From an uncultured Pantoea sp. (GTDB taxonomy: Bacteria; Pseudomonadota; Gammaproteobacteria; Enterobacterales; Enterobacteriaceae): a DNA stretch of 64,000 nt. Each line of letters starts with the position of its first letter. The first letter of the stretch is position 1. Under the pieces are notes generated by a model, which did not search any database, had not been told where the DNA came from, and saw nothing but the letters and a program-made list of their open reading frames with translations. Position numbers and translations under genes: made by a program. The stretch lies in contig CAJYVD010000013.1 of assembly GCA_913778495.1 (NCBI GenBank), forward strand, positions 62,001 through 126,000, given 5' to 3'. Shown here one piece after another: positions 9,599 to 18,305 of this stretch.

Positions 9599-9859
9599 TT
9601 ATTCGGCGACGGACGCATGTTTCTGTTCAACCAGAATCAACGGACATTTTCGCACCTTGCAGGCTTGCGAATAGGCCAGATGGCAGACTTCGCACAAATC
9701 CCTCACCTCTGACTCATATTCATACTCCGTGTAGTAACGGAATTTCCCGTCACTGGTGGATTTGCGCCAGAATCGTTGCGGCTCCAGCAGCTCGTCTAAT
9801 TGCCTGAAGGTCAGGCCGTTTGGGTTATGAAACCCAATTCTTACGCGATATATAGTCAT
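9599..9859 (-). CDS. Uncharacterised 86-aa Cys-rich protein
   Basis: Not recognised. It starts MTIYRVRIGFHNPNG, has an aromatic middle (RYYTEYEYESEV) and then four cysteines arranged C-x2-C-x7-C-x4-C near residues 56-72, compatible with a small zinc site. It is soluble and without signal peptide. It is carried with csp between sapB and sapC on the minus strand, the unit that interrupts the sap operon. It may be a lineage-specific enterobacterial gene. Confidence 0.7.
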   Translation of the reverse strand: MTIYRVRIGFHNPNGLTFRQLDELLEPQRFWRKSTSDGKFRYYTEYEYESEVRDLCEVCHLAYSQACKVRKCPLILVEQKHASVAE

Positions 9860-9987
9860 GAAAAGATAGTGACGCAGCGTCGGCGCGCGAGCCAGTTGAT
9901 CTTATTTCTCGCTGAGATAGGAAAAACCTACGCTGTACGTTCGCTGACCAATTATTTTAGTTTCCTGAAATTGACCACGGTGCTGGC

Positions 9988-10017
9988 TTGCCTGGAAGCG
10001 GAAGATAGACGGATAAT
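9988..10017 (+). promoter_or_regulatory. Candidate promoter for sapCDF
   Basis: TTGCCT and GATAAT separated by 18 bp, about 115 bp before sapC. A separate promoter would be needed if transcription from sapA does not cross the csp region. Based on hexamer fit only. Confidence 0.35.
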
Positions 10018-10133
10018 CCCTTTATTAAGCTGCACCGCGCTGTGGTGCTGGCAGAAAGTATGCGTGCTATCTCAACGATGAATGGTGTATTAACGCCGCC
10101 CGCGCGCCCTTAACCCACGACAAGCGACTTACT

Positions 10134-11024
10134 ATGCCCTTTGATACCGTCTACGCAGAAAAAAAACTGCCCTCGCCTTTTCGCCTGTTTTGGCACCGCT
10201 TTTATCGCGATACCAGCGGGATGATTGGCCTTTATAGCTTTGGGCTGTTGCTGTTTCTCTGCCTGTTTGGGCGCTTACTGGCGCCATACGGTATCGACCA
10301 GCAGTTTCTTGGCTACCAGCTGTTACCGCCGTCCTGGTCGCGCTATGGCGATGTTTCGTTCTTCCTCGGCACTGACGATCTGGGCCGCGATGTATTAAGC
10401 CGCCTGCTGAATGGCGTGGCCCCTACCGTGGGGTCGGCGCTGCTGGTGACGCTGCTTGCCGCACTGTGCGCCCTGATTCTGGGCGTGCTGGCCGGCATTA
10501 CGCAGGGGATACGCTCTGCGGTGATGAATCATATCCTCGATACGCTGCTCTCTCTCCCTTCTCTGCTGCTGGCCATTATCGTGGTGGCGTTTTTGGGACC
10601 GCGTCTTGAGCATGCCATGTTGGCGGTATTTTTGGCCCTCATCCCGCGCCTGGTGCGTGAGATTTACACCGCCGTGCATGATGAGATGGAAAAAGAGTAC
10701 GTGGTCGCGCTGCGCCTGGATGGCGCGCGCAACTTCAACATTCTGTGGAACGCGGTGTTGCCCAACGTGCTGCCGCTGCTGGTCAGTGAACTCACGCGTT
10801 CGCTTTCGATGGCCATCCTCGATATTGCTGCGCTGGGCTTTCTCGACTTGGGCGCACAGCTCCCTTCGCCGGAATGGGGCGCGATGTTGGGAGACGCGCT
10901 GGAGCTGATTTACGTCGCCCCCTGGACCGTTATGCTGCCGGGCGCCGCGCTGATGGTCAGCGTGCTGGTGGTCAATTTACTCGGTGACGGTGTCCGCCGC
11001 GCAGTTGAAGCGGGGATTGAATAA
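10134..11024 (+). CDS. sapC: SapC inner-membrane permease subunit
   Basis: 296 aa; a DppC-type permease with the family N-terminal region ([20 protein letters not shown]) and an EAA loop near residues 190-215 ([20 protein letters not shown]). It pairs with SapB to form the transport channel. Start [11 protein letters not shown] aligns with E. coli MPYDSVYSEK, so the protein is complete despite the separation from sapB. It shares its last base with the sapD ATG. Confidence 0.96.
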   Translation: MPFDTVYAEKKLPSPFRLFWHRFYRDTSGMIGLYSFGLLLFLCLFGRLLAPYGIDQQFLGYQLLPPSWSRYGDVSFFLGTDDLGRDVLSRLLNGVAPTVGSALLVTLLAALCALILGVLAGITQGIRSAVMNHILDTLLSLPSLLLAIIVVAFLGPRLEHAMLAVFLALIPRLVREIYTAVHDEMEKEYVVALRLDGARNFNILWNAVLPNVLPLLVSELTRSLSMAILDIAALGFLDLGAQLPSPEWGAMLGDALELIYVAPWTVMLPGAALMVSVLVVNLLGDGVRRAVEAGIE

Positions 11025-12019
11025 TGCCGCTGCTTGATATCCGCAATCTAACCATTGAATTCATGACCAGCGACGGGCCGGTCAAGGCCGTTGACCGCAT
11101 CAACCTGACGCTAAGCGAAGGCGAAGTGCGCGGTTTGGTGGGCGAATCCGGTTCGGGTAAGAGCTTGGTGGCCAAAGCGATTTGTGGCGTCACTAAAGAC
11201 AACTGGCGCATCACCGCCGATCGCATGGTGTTCGACGATATTGATTTGCTCCGCCTCTCGCCGCGCGAACGCCGCCGCATCATCGGCCACAACGTCTCGA
11301 TGATCTTTCAGGAGCCACAATCCTGCCTGGATCCCTCCGAGCGCGTGGGCCGTCAGCTGATGCAAGCGATCCCAGGGTGGACCTTTAAGGGACGCTGGTA
11401 TCAGCGTTTTTGGTTCTGGCGCAAAGCGCGGGCGATCGAGTTGCTGCATCGGGTTGGCATCAAGGATCACAAAGATATTATGCGCAGCTTTCCCTACGAG
11501 CTCACCGAGGGCGAGTGTCAAAAAGTGATGATTGCCATTGCGCTGGCTAATCAGCCACGGCTGTTGATCGCCGATGAACCCACTAACGCCATGGAGCCGA
11601 CTACCCAGGCGCAGATTTTCCGCTTGCTCAGCCGTCTTAATCAAAACAACAACACCACGATTTTATTGATCAGCCACGACCTGCGCACCATGAGTCGCTG
11701 GGCGAACCGCATTAACGTCATGTATTGCGGACAAACGGTGGAGAGCGCCAACAGCGAGGTGTTGATGGAACAGCCGCACCACCCTTACACCCAGGCGCTG
11801 ATCAGGGCGATGCCGGATTTCGGTAGCGCGCTGCCGCACAAAAGTCGCCTCAACACGCTTTCCGGCGCCATTCCCACGCTGGAGCACCTGCCTATTGGCT
11901 GTCGACTTGGCCCGCGCTGTCCTTACGCGCAGCGTAAATGCGTGGAAACGCCCCGCCTTAGCGGCAGTAAATCTCATCTGTTCGCCTGCCATTTCCCGCT
12001 TAATATGGAGGAACAGTAA
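11024..12019 (+). CDS. sapD: SapD ATP-binding subunit
   Basis: 331 aa; an oligopeptide-type ABC ATPase. Walker A is GESGSGKS, the signature is the SapD-type degenerate LTEGECQK instead of LSGGQ, Walker B is [13 protein letters not shown], and the C-terminal oligopeptide-transporter extension has a Cys cluster ([15 protein letters not shown]). It energises SapBC; in E. coli SapD is also required for Trk potassium uptake. It overlaps sapC by one base and is 2 bp before sapF. Confidence 0.96.
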   Translation: MPLLDIRNLTIEFMTSDGPVKAVDRINLTLSEGEVRGLVGESGSGKSLVAKAICGVTKDNWRITADRMVFDDIDLLRLSPRERRRIIGHNVSMIFQEPQSCLDPSERVGRQLMQAIPGWTFKGRWYQRFWFWRKARAIELLHRVGIKDHKDIMRSFPYELTEGECQKVMIAIALANQPRLLIADEPTNAMEPTTQAQIFRLLSRLNQNNNTTILLISHDLRTMSRWANRINVMYCGQTVESANSEVLMEQPHHPYTQALIRAMPDFGSALPHKSRLNTLSGAIPTLEHLPIGCRLGPRCPYAQRKCVETPRLSGSKSHLFACHFPLNMEEQ

Positions 12020-12021
12020 CC

Positions 12022-12825
12022 GTGGAAACGCTGCTCGAAGTGCGCAATTTGAGTAAAACCTATCGCTACCGCACCGGCCTGTTCCGTCGCCAGCATGTGG
12101 AAGCGGTGAAGCACGTCAGCTTTACCCTGCGCGAGCGGCAAACGCTGGCGATTATTGGCGAAAACGGCTCGGGTAAATCCACGCTGGCCAAAATGCTCAG
12201 CGGCATGGTCGCGCCCAGCGAGGGCGAAATCGTGATCGATGATCATCCTCTCGCCTACGGGGATTATGGCTATCGCAGCCAGCGCATTCGCATGATTTTT
12301 CAGGATCCTTCCACCTCGCTTAATCCGCGCCAGCGCGTCAGTCAGATTCTGGATTTCCCGCTGCGCCTGAATACTGAGCTTGATGACGACGCGCGGGAAA
12401 AACGCATTATCGCGACGTTGCGTCAGGTGGGCCTTCTGCGCGATCACGCCGGTTACTATCCGCACATGCTGGCGCCAGGACAAAAGCAGCGCCTGGCGCT
12501 GGCGCGTGCCCTGATTTTACAACCTAAAGTGATCGTCGCCGATGAAGCGCTGGCGTCGTTGGATATGACCATGCGATCGCAGCTAGTTAACTTGATGCTG
12601 GAACTGCAAGAGAAGCACGGCATTGCCTATATTTACGTGACGCAGCATCTTGGCATCATGAAGCACATTAGCGATCAGGTGCTGGTGATGCATCAGGGCG
12701 AAGTGGTCGAACGCGGCGGCACCGCCGACGTGCTGGCCTCACCGCTGCATGACCTCACCCGCCGCCTGATCGCCAGCCATTTTGGTGAAGCCCTGACCGC
12801 AGAAGCCTGGCGAAAGTCGCTTTAA
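12022..12825 (+). CDS. sapF: SapF ATP-binding subunit
   Basis: 267 aa; the second ABC ATPase of the Sap importer. The GTG start after GGAGGAACAGTAACC aligns with other SapF proteins. Walker A is GENGSGKST, the signature is degenerate (LAPGQKQRL), Walker B is VIVADEAL, and the protein ends FGEALTAEAWRKSL. It closes the sap operon, with fabI 117 bp downstream. E. coli has ycjD between sapF and fabI; it is absent here. Confidence 0.96.
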   Translation: METLLEVRNLSKTYRYRTGLFRRQHVEAVKHVSFTLRERQTLAIIGENGSGKSTLAKMLSGMVAPSEGEIVIDDHPLAYGDYGYRSQRIRMIFQDPSTSLNPRQRVSQILDFPLRLNTELDDDAREKRIIATLRQVGLLRDHAGYYPHMLAPGQKQRLALARALILQPKVIVADEALASLDMTMRSQLVNLMLELQEKHGIAYIYVTQHLGIMKHISDQVLVMHQGEVVERGGTADVLASPLHDLTRRLIASHFGEALTAEAWRKSL

Positions 12826-12942
12826 CGCGGCGGTTTACCGTATTTGTCTTAGACGTGCTAGAATCCGCACGTCGATTAACGTCGGTCGCCTACTTTTTAA
12901 TCATCGCGACCGCCAACAACAATGACCATAAGGATTACAGCT

Positions 12943-13731
12943 ATGGGTTTTCTTTCCGGTAAGCGCATTCTGATTACTGGCGTTGCCAGTAAACTCTCCA
13001 TTGCCTACGGTATTGCACAGGCAATGCACAAACAGGGCGCAGAACTGGCTTTCACCTACCAAAACGACAAACTGAAAGGTCGTGTGGAAGAGTTTGCTAA
13101 AGAATTGGGTTCAGACATTGTTCTGCCGTGCGACGTTGCGGAAGACGAGAGCATTACTGCGCTGTTCACCGAGCTGGCAAAAACCTGGCCAAAATTTGAC
13201 GGTTTCGTTCACTCGATTGGTTTCGCGCCTGGCGATCAGCTGGACGGCGATTACGTGAACGCCGTGACCCGTGAAGGGTTCAAAATTGCCCACGACATCA
13301 GCGCATACAGCTTCGTTGCAATGGCCAAAGCGTGCCGTGCGATGCTGAACCCTAACGCCGCGCTGCTGACCCTCTCTTATTTGGGCGCGGAACGTGCGAT
13401 CCCGAACTACAACGTTATGGGTCTGGCGAAAGCTTCACTGGAAGCCAACGTGCGCTATATGGCGAATGCCATGGGCCCGGAAGGCGTGCGCGTTAACGCC
13501 GTGTCTGCAGGTCCAATCCGTACTCTGGCGGCCTCCGGCATCAAAGATTTCCGTAAAATGCTGGCGCATTGCGAAGCGGTAACGCCAATTCGTCGCACCG
13601 TCACCATCGAAGACGTCGGTAACTCGGCTGCCTTCCTGTGCTCCGACCTGGCTGGTGGTATCACCGGTGAAGTGGTTCACGTTGATGGCGGCTTCAGCAT
13701 CGCCGCAATGAACGAGCTGGAACTGAAGTAA
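12943..13731 (+). CDS. fabI: Enoyl-[acyl-carrier-protein] reductase FabI
   Basis: 262 aa, full length. It performs the NADH-dependent reduction of trans-2-enoyl-ACP, the last step of each fatty-acid elongation cycle in the cytoplasm. The short-chain dehydrogenase fold shows [13 protein letters not shown] near the N-terminus and the FabI Y-x6-K pair ([11 protein letters not shown]; Tyr about 156, Lys 163). Gly93 lies in the HSIGFA loop, the usual triclosan-sensitive form. Start [13 protein letters not shown] follows AAGGA. An extended -10 (TGCTAGAAT) lies about 80 bp upstream. Confidence 0.98.
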   Translation: MGFLSGKRILITGVASKLSIAYGIAQAMHKQGAELAFTYQNDKLKGRVEEFAKELGSDIVLPCDVAEDESITALFTELAKTWPKFDGFVHSIGFAPGDQLDGDYVNAVTREGFKIAHDISAYSFVAMAKACRAMLNPNAALLTLSYLGAERAIPNYNVMGLAKASLEANVRYMANAMGPEGVRVNAVSAGPIRTLAASGIKDFRKMLAHCEAVTPIRRTVTIEDVGNSAAFLCSDLAGGITGEVVHVDGGFSIAAMNELELK

Positions 13732-13739
13732 GTTGAAAA

Positions 13740-13764
13740 GGCGAGCCACGTGCTCGCCTTTTTT
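13740..13764 (+). terminator. fabI intrinsic terminator
   Basis: GGCGAG-CCACGTG-CTCGCC stem followed by six T, 8 bp after the fabI stop. Confidence 0.9.
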
Positions 13765-13919
13765 CTCATTCGCCTTATATCCTCACGCTATTAATTATTC
13801 CCCTTCATTCTTTTGCCCTGGCTCAGGGTTCAGCGACGATAAGTCAGCCCTCGCCTGGTAAGGTCTTTTTCAGCGTTTTCCGCCGCTTGCCAGGTCCGTT
13901 TATTGTGCAAGGAATGACC

Positions 13920-15035
13920 ATGGAACCACGCCGTTCTGTCGGCCACGATCACTGGTTTTATGAAAGCCAGACTCGCCCGGACACTCTCGCCTGTGCGCCA
14001 CTGGTGCCTGAAGCTGCCCACATTGACGACCGTTTTTTATTGGGTTTACAGCAGGAAGCTGGCACATTGGCCTCGCTTTTTAGCGCGTCTGAACCGGCCC
14101 TGCATGCCGCCCGCACCCTGAGTCATATTCTGTTTCCCGATACGCTCAACGCCTCACTGACCCACACGCTAACGCTTTACGATCGCTTAAGTACTGCGCT
14201 GACGGTGGCGCAGGTGGCAGGCGTACAGCGTTTATGCAATCACTATTCGGCGCGGCTTAACCCGCTACCCGGACCGGACTCGTCGCGCGAAAGCAACAAT
14301 CGCCTGACGCAAATTACCCAGTATGCCCGCCAGCTTGCTATGCAGCCGGCGTTGATCACCGGCCAAAGCGTCGCCGCGCTGGATGCCGTAGGATTAACTG
14401 AACCGGATATCGTGACCCTGAATCATGTGGTGGGATTTATCAGCTATCAGGCGCGGGTCGTTGCCGCTCTGCAGGCGATGATCGCGCTGCCGGTGCGCTG
14501 GATCCCTGGCGTGACGCCAGCGCCCGATGCCCAGCCTGACCGCTTTGAAGAGGCCCCCCGGGTACACGCCGTTATCAAGGCGGTGGAACCCCGCTATGCC
14601 AGCAGCGCACAGCAAGCTGCTGCCGCATTGTGTGTTAACAATTCAGATGTTGCGCCTGCGCTGGGAGTTTTGTTGCACGACGCCACGGTGCTAAGCCCAT
14701 GGGTCGCGCTGATGGAGCACACGTGCAAAGAAGAAGAAACTGTTCTGGCTCAGGCCGTGAGCGCCCGCATCTTGGGTTGCCACGGTAACTTTACCCGTCG
14801 GGCCCGTGCGTGGCGTGAGGCGCTGCTGGCCGACATAGACCTGGCAGCGCAGACCCAGCCGGTCATTGCGGTCAGTGCGCAGCTCACGCGTCTGCCTGAG
14901 CGATTCAGCGCCGCGCATCTCCAGCCGCTGCATAATGCAGGCTGGGAGAATGCGCGCCTCTTTCGTTTACTGCATGCGGTCGCGCTGGCGAACTGGCAAG
15001 ATCGCCTCTTGATGGCGCTGATGGAAGCCCCCTAA
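13920..15035 (+). CDS. yciW: YciW, carboxymuconolactone-decarboxylase/AhpD-like protein
   Basis: 371 aa. Start MEPRRSVGHDHWFYES follows AAGGA and aligns with E. coli YciW; longer frames are unlikely. The family is peroxidase/AhpD-like (CMD fold) of unknown reaction, linked in E. coli to cysteine metabolism. A duplicated helical core carries TVAQVAGVQRLCNHYSARL and VGFISYQARVVAALQA. The position next to fabI is the same as in E. coli. Its stop codon overlaps that of the convergent lysR gene. Confidence 0.87.
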   Translation: MEPRRSVGHDHWFYESQTRPDTLACAPLVPEAAHIDDRFLLGLQQEAGTLASLFSASEPALHAARTLSHILFPDTLNASLTHTLTLYDRLSTALTVAQVAGVQRLCNHYSARLNPLPGPDSSRESNNRLTQITQYARQLAMQPALITGQSVAALDAVGLTEPDIVTLNHVVGFISYQARVVAALQAMIALPVRWIPGVTPAPDAQPDRFEEAPRVHAVIKAVEPRYASSAQQAAAALCVNNSDVAPALGVLLHDATVLSPWVALMEHTCKEEETVLAQAVSARILGCHGNFTRRARAWREALLADIDLAAQTQPVIAVSAQLTRLPERFSAAHLQPLHNAGWENARLFRLLHAVALANWQDRLLMALMEAP

Positions 15036-15940
15036 TCCGGCAGGTGCGCGCGCGCCTCGTCAAAGAAATGCTGCGCCAGCGGTGACGCACGGCCTGGCTC
15101 GGCGATCACCAGCGCGGCCTGCCGTCCCATGGGCGCCATCTCAAGGGGACGGCGCACCAGGTGCTGCAGCATTTCCGGCAGCAGATGGCCGCAGGGTGAA
15201 ATCATGACGCCTAGCCCCACGTGCGCACTTTGCAGCAGCTGGGTAATCGAGGCACTTTCCACAATAATGCGCGGTGTCGTGCCCGTTTCGCGCAGTTGGC
15301 TATCAAGATAGCGGCGAAAATAGCGCGTCTGCTCGGCGAGACAGAGCGGATGTGAAGCCAGCGCGGTAAGCGTGAGTACAGGCTGTGCGGCGAGCGCCGG
15401 GAAAAAGTCAGGATGAAAAATGGCCTCAACGCCGCGGTCCTTGAGCAATGCGGTCTGAAAATGCAGCTCTCGCAGCGAAGTAAGTTCAAAGAAGCCGATC
15501 CCGCCATCCACCGTATGGCTGTTTAAGGCCTCAAGCAGCCGATCGGCGCTCATGGCGGTGATGCGGTAATCCAGTTGCGGATAGCGCGCCTCCACGGCTT
15601 TTAACAGCGCAGGCAGCGCGACGCTGCACTGCGGCATTACGCCCAATCTCAACGTTCCATTGACGCCGTGCTTCAGCGACTCCACCTCCAGCTTTAACCC
15701 CTGATACACTGAAACAATTTCGCGCGCCCACGTCAGCACGCGTTCGCCCTCGGGGGTAAAACCATCGAAGTTATTACTGCGGTTGATCAGCGAAAGACCC
15801 AGCTCACGCTCAAGGTTTTTAAGGCGCATTGAGAGGGTTGGTTGACTGACAAAACTGGCCTCTGCCGCGCGGCCAAAATGGCGTTCACGCTCTAAATTGC
15901 AGAGGTAAATTAATTGTTTGATGTCTATTTTTATTACCAA
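15032..15940 (-). CDS. LysR-type transcriptional regulator (OxyR-like class)
   Basis: 302 aa. An N-terminal winged helix-turn-helix (HFGRAAEASFVSQPTLSMRLKNLERELG) precedes a substrate-binding domain (about residues 90-295) with two cysteines near residues 193 and 244. Target and ligand are unknown. The start is TTG, directly preceded by an in-frame TGA, with no clear ribosome site. The prophage attL repeat is only 38 bp upstream, so the promoter region of this regulator has been replaced or separated by the phage insertion. It is convergent with yciW. Confidence 0.85.
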   Translation of the reverse strand: MVIKIDIKQLIYLCNLERERHFGRAAEASFVSQPTLSMRLKNLERELGLSLINRSNNFDGFTPEGERVLTWAREIVSVYQGLKLEVESLKHGVNGTLRLGVMPQCSVALPALLKAVEARYPQLDYRITAMSADRLLEALNSHTVDGGIGFFELTSLRELHFQTALLKDRGVEAIFHPDFFPALAAQPVLTLTALASHPLCLAEQTRYFRRYLDSQLRETGTTPRIIVESASITQLLQSAHVGLGVMISPCGHLLPEMLQHLVRRPLEMAPMGRQAALVIAEPGRASPLAQHFFDEARAHLPD

Positions 15941-15977
15941 TCAGTAGTTTAGGTTGATTTCTTATGTGTGTTAATTT

Positions 15978-15989
15978 TTTTATGTACTA
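15978..15989. repeat. attL core repeat
   Basis: TTTTATGTACTA, repeated exactly at 60244-60255. In both copies a second ATGTAC follows after six further bases (TAGCCG here, TACGGC at the right end). It is the inferred left phage-host junction. Confidence 0.75.
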
Positions 15990-16064
15990 GCCGATGTACT
16001 AAATAAAATTTTGCCTGCTTTTTATCGGCCTCTGGCATCATACTATGCCCGATATGAGAGAGCT

Positions 16065-16388
16065 TCAAATTGTGGGCCTGTTTTCACTGTATACGTGCAC
16101 GACTTCGCAAATAACCTTGCCCAGCACTATCACCTCCGAAAGCGCCTCTCCCTCCAGTGCCTCTCCATCCTCAGTGATGAGACTCTTGCCGTAAAACTTC
16201 CCCAGCATCGGATAGCCGTTCCACTGCACCGCCACGATATCACCTAGCTCGACGGGTACTGCTGAGTCAACCAGCACGAAGCCGGTGGCTGTATCAACGC
16301 GAAACGTATTAGCAGGGTGTGGCATGAAAATCTTATTCAGGTTGAGGCGCGGCTCAATGTAGTCCTGCGCCGGTGACTGGAAGCCCAT
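16065..16388 (-). CDS. UmuD-like S24-family protein lacking the catalytic serine
   Basis: 107 aa. The opening GFQSPAQDYIEPRLNLNKIFM-HP strongly resembles UmuD (GFPSPAADYVEQRIDLNQLLI-HP), and LVDSAVPVELGDIVAV matches its next block. The UmuD segment with the self-cleavage Ser (GDSM) is missing: the sequence passes from FRVDTATG directly to FVLVDSA. A Lys in the MLGKFYGKS region may be a remnant of the dyad. It is thus probably not autocleaved, and may mimic processed UmuD' or act in dominant fashion. It is translationally coupled to the upstream 80-aa gene (TGATG overlap) and shares its LexA-controlled promoter. Confidence 0.8.
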   Translation of the reverse strand: MGFQSPAQDYIEPRLNLNKIFMPHPANTFRVDTATGFVLVDSAVPVELGDIVAVQWNGYPMLGKFYGKSLITEDGEALEGEALSEVIVLGKVICEVVHVYSENRPTI

Positions 16389-16630
16389 CAGACACCTCCA
16401 TTTGGATTGAACTGGCGGTAGAGGCGTGACTGGCTGTTGTCTGGCGTGATATCGCGGAACGTGGTGGTATGCGCCTTAATCCACTCGTTAGCCTGCTTCA
16501 TCGAAAAGTGCCAGTTGTACCCCTCCAGCAACCTGACGAAATCAGCAGTGCTAACTGTGCGCACTCCGGTGTTGGTATCGAGCCTAATGGCGTCTGTGAA
16601 TGCAGTCAAAATGTCGGACTCGCGTGGCAT
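16388..16630 (-). CDS. SOS-controlled 80-aa phage protein
   Basis: Function not recognised. 80 aa, soluble, beginning MPRESDILTAFTDAIRLDTN and ending FNPNGGV, with aromatic and polar segments and no motif I can name. A strong ribosome site (GAGGGGGG) precedes it, and a near-perfect LexA box lies 25 bp upstream, so it should be made on DNA damage and at prophage induction. The downstream UmuD-like gene overlaps its stop codon. Confidence 0.8.
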   Translation of the reverse strand: MPRESDILTAFTDAIRLDTNTGVRTVSTADFVRLLEGYNWHFSMKQANEWIKAHTTTFRDITPDNSQSRLYRQFNPNGGV

Positions 16631-16654
16631 GATAATCCCCCCCTCTTATTATTA

Positions 16655-16670
16655 CTGTATATAAATACAG
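16655..16670. promoter_or_regulatory. LexA (SOS) box
   Basis: CTGTATATAAATACAG agrees with the E. coli LexA consensus CTGTATATATATACAG at 15 of 16 positions, inside a perfect inverted repeat TACTGTAT-N4-ATACAGTA. It lies just upstream of the minus-strand pair at 16065-16630. Confidence 0.93.
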
Positions 16671-16868
16671 TAATATCGATCGGTAAAAACGATCAAGTCG
16701 TCTCGTTTGGGGAATTTGTAAAGTTCATGAATTTACGAGGTTTTTAACTTTTTGGGCGACGTACCGGAAAATTAGATCCACCCAAATTGCGTAACCGTTT
16801 CCCTGGGCTATTCTTTCCTGGCAACACACAGATCTGCGTTGCGTACGAGATTGAACTTTGACTTTTTT

Positions 16869-16891
16869 GCCCGCACTTGCGGGCTTTTTTT
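16869..16891 (+). terminator. Intrinsic terminator in the left-end intergenic region
   Basis: GCCCGC-ACTT-GCGGGC followed by seven T on the plus strand. No plus-strand gene precedes it within the prophage, so it ends an unidentified plus-strand transcript. Nothing else was recognised in 16671-16868. Confidence 0.8.
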
Positions 16892-16933
16892 GAGATTTAT
16901 AAAAATATTTGAGTTAGTCTCACTCTGTCTCTT

Positions 16934-17007
16934 ACCGAGGCGGCTCCAACACCAGGGATGTTTGGCTCGGTATTGATGCCGCCCGAATATCCGTTCGGGC
17001 TTTTTTT
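16934..17007 (+). ncRNA. Candidate structured small RNA with terminator
   Basis: A closing stem ACCGAG/CTCGGT (16934-16939 with 16966-16971) encloses a shorter CCAA/TTGG stem. Twelve bases later follows a 7-bp terminator stem GCCCGAA/TTCGGGC (16981-17000) and seven T. It lies in a gene-free interval and directly follows another terminator. No protein or known RNA family was recognised, and no promoter is certain. Confidence 0.4.
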
Positions 17008-17067
17008 CGCCATGCTTCTGCCGCCTGACTACACTTTACAATTCAACTAATCATCGAGATGGCGCTT

Positions 17068-17160
17068 ATGAACCTCTCTCCAAGGTCAGTGACAATTCTC
17101 AACCTCGTAGTAATCATACTGCTGATTGTGGGCCTTGCGTGGTACAAGCACTGGATCTAA
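17068..17160 (+). CDS. Possible 30-aa single-span membrane peptide
   Basis: ATG to TAA frame reading MNLSPRSVTIL followed by a hydrophobic run of about 16 residues and ending WYKHWI. GAG lies about 9 nt upstream of the ATG. A terminator follows 43 bp after the stop. Size and layout fit small phage membrane peptides, but no family was recognised. Confidence 0.45.
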   Translation: MNLSPRSVTILNLVVIILLIVGLAWYKHWI

Positions 17161-17203
17161 GAACCCACCCCGCAGCCTGCTCAGAGAGGCGCGGTATACC
17201 TCT

Positions 17204-17225
17204 GCCCCGTCGCCGGGGCTTTTTT
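17204..17225 (+). terminator. Terminator facing the end of the tail operon
   Basis: GCCCCG-TCGC-CGGGGC followed by six T on the plus strand. Its U-tract reaches into the stop codon of the convergent tail-fibre gene. Confidence 0.8.
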
Positions 17226-18288
17226 ATGCATCAAGCCCATCAACTGCTTTCAGCCTATTTTGAAGTTCAAGAATGACCACATCTTGTTTTTCAATTTTCG
17301 CCATAAGCGCGAGAATCGCCTCGTGGTGCAGGCCTGCTGAAACCCCGTATACGTCTGGCGCGAGCGCTCTTTCCACTTTTGTTCCATCCGGCAGAGTCAC
17401 ATCCCCTGTTTCGCTTACTGAATCCGGGAAAACCTTCTGCACATCCTGGGCGGTGAAACCAATGCCAAATGCCTTAGTATCTTTCCTGTTCCACGTCTGA
17501 CCCCGAATAAGTCGCATTTTTTCGAGAGGTTCTTCAATTGGACCGTGCATGTCTTTAAGTCGCTCATCAGATGAAGGCACCCAGCTTACACCATTAGCCG
17601 AACCATCCTGGTTGAAACTCCAGTAAGTGTTGGCACCATAAGAGAGCTGCAATATTCCTTTTGTTCCAGAGCCCTGAATGCATTGCACATAGCTTGAAAA
17701 TAATACTCCATTGTAGATTCCACTCGTAAAACGTGACGAGATTCCGCTGCCATTAGTTGTCGTTCCAGTAGGCGGGGTTGCACTGGGTGAGGCAGCCCCA
17801 GCGTTAACACCTCCTGAAACCGTGCCACCCGTTTTATTGTTGATGGTATCAAAGCGAGGATCGGAGCTGGATGCCCTGGATGATATGAGAGTAGTCATAT
17901 ACCCCCAGCTAGGTCCCGTGAATGAGCTTCCATCAGGCAAATTTACAGTTATGTTGCCAGCGGCGCTAAATACCTGCTGCCAGTTCACCTTGTCCTGGTT
18001 GAGTCCGCGAATAGCTTTGGCTACGTCTGCTGCCACCTGCGCTGTGATACCAACCAGTGCTGCATTAGGCACCGCGGTCCATGCTGCGCCTGATATGGCT
18101 GGCCCGCCGTAAGCTGAAACCAGGGTTACACTTGTAGCCGAATTGACTGACAGTACTCCCAGCGTATAAGTGACGCCACCAACTACCACGACAATGAAAT
18201 CATTCGCTTTGAGCTCGGTATTGAAGGTTGTTCCTGATCCGGTAACGGCGGTCGAGTTGTTGGTTAAAGCAATAGTGCCTGCAGGCAT
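17224..18288 (-). CDS. Tail fibre protein with S74 self-cleaving chaperone domain
   Basis: 354 aa. The N-terminal half is repetitive and Gly/Ser/Thr-rich (fibre-like). The C-terminal third is an intramolecular chaperone of the peptidase S74 type, beginning at SSDERLKDMHGPI, where Ser is the expected autocleavage nucleophile, with GFTAQDVQKVFPDSV following and a short coiled coil at the end. The domain trimerises the fibre and then cuts itself off. It is the last gene of the late operon. Confidence 0.85.
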   Translation of the reverse strand: MPAGTIALTNNSTAVTGSGTTFNTELKANDFIVVVVGGVTYTLGVLSVNSATSVTLVSAYGGPAISGAAWTAVPNAALVGITAQVAADVAKAIRGLNQDKVNWQQVFSAAGNITVNLPDGSSFTGPSWGYMTTLISSRASSSDPRFDTINNKTGGTVSGGVNAGAASPSATPPTGTTTNGSGISSRFTSGIYNGVLFSSYVQCIQGSGTKGILQLSYGANTYWSFNQDGSANGVSWVPSSDERLKDMHGPIEEPLEKMRLIRGQTWNRKDTKAFGIGFTAQDVQKVFPDSVSETGDVTLPDGTKVERALAPDVYGVSAGLHHEAILALMAKIEKQDVVILELQNRLKAVDGLDA

Positions 18289-18305
18289 AATTTTCTCCGG
18301 GCAAT

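Noticed and set aside
9800-10081. 93-codon plus-strand ORF before sapC
   Set aside because: It overlaps the start of the Cys-rich gene, lacks a ribosome site and shows no protein-like pattern.
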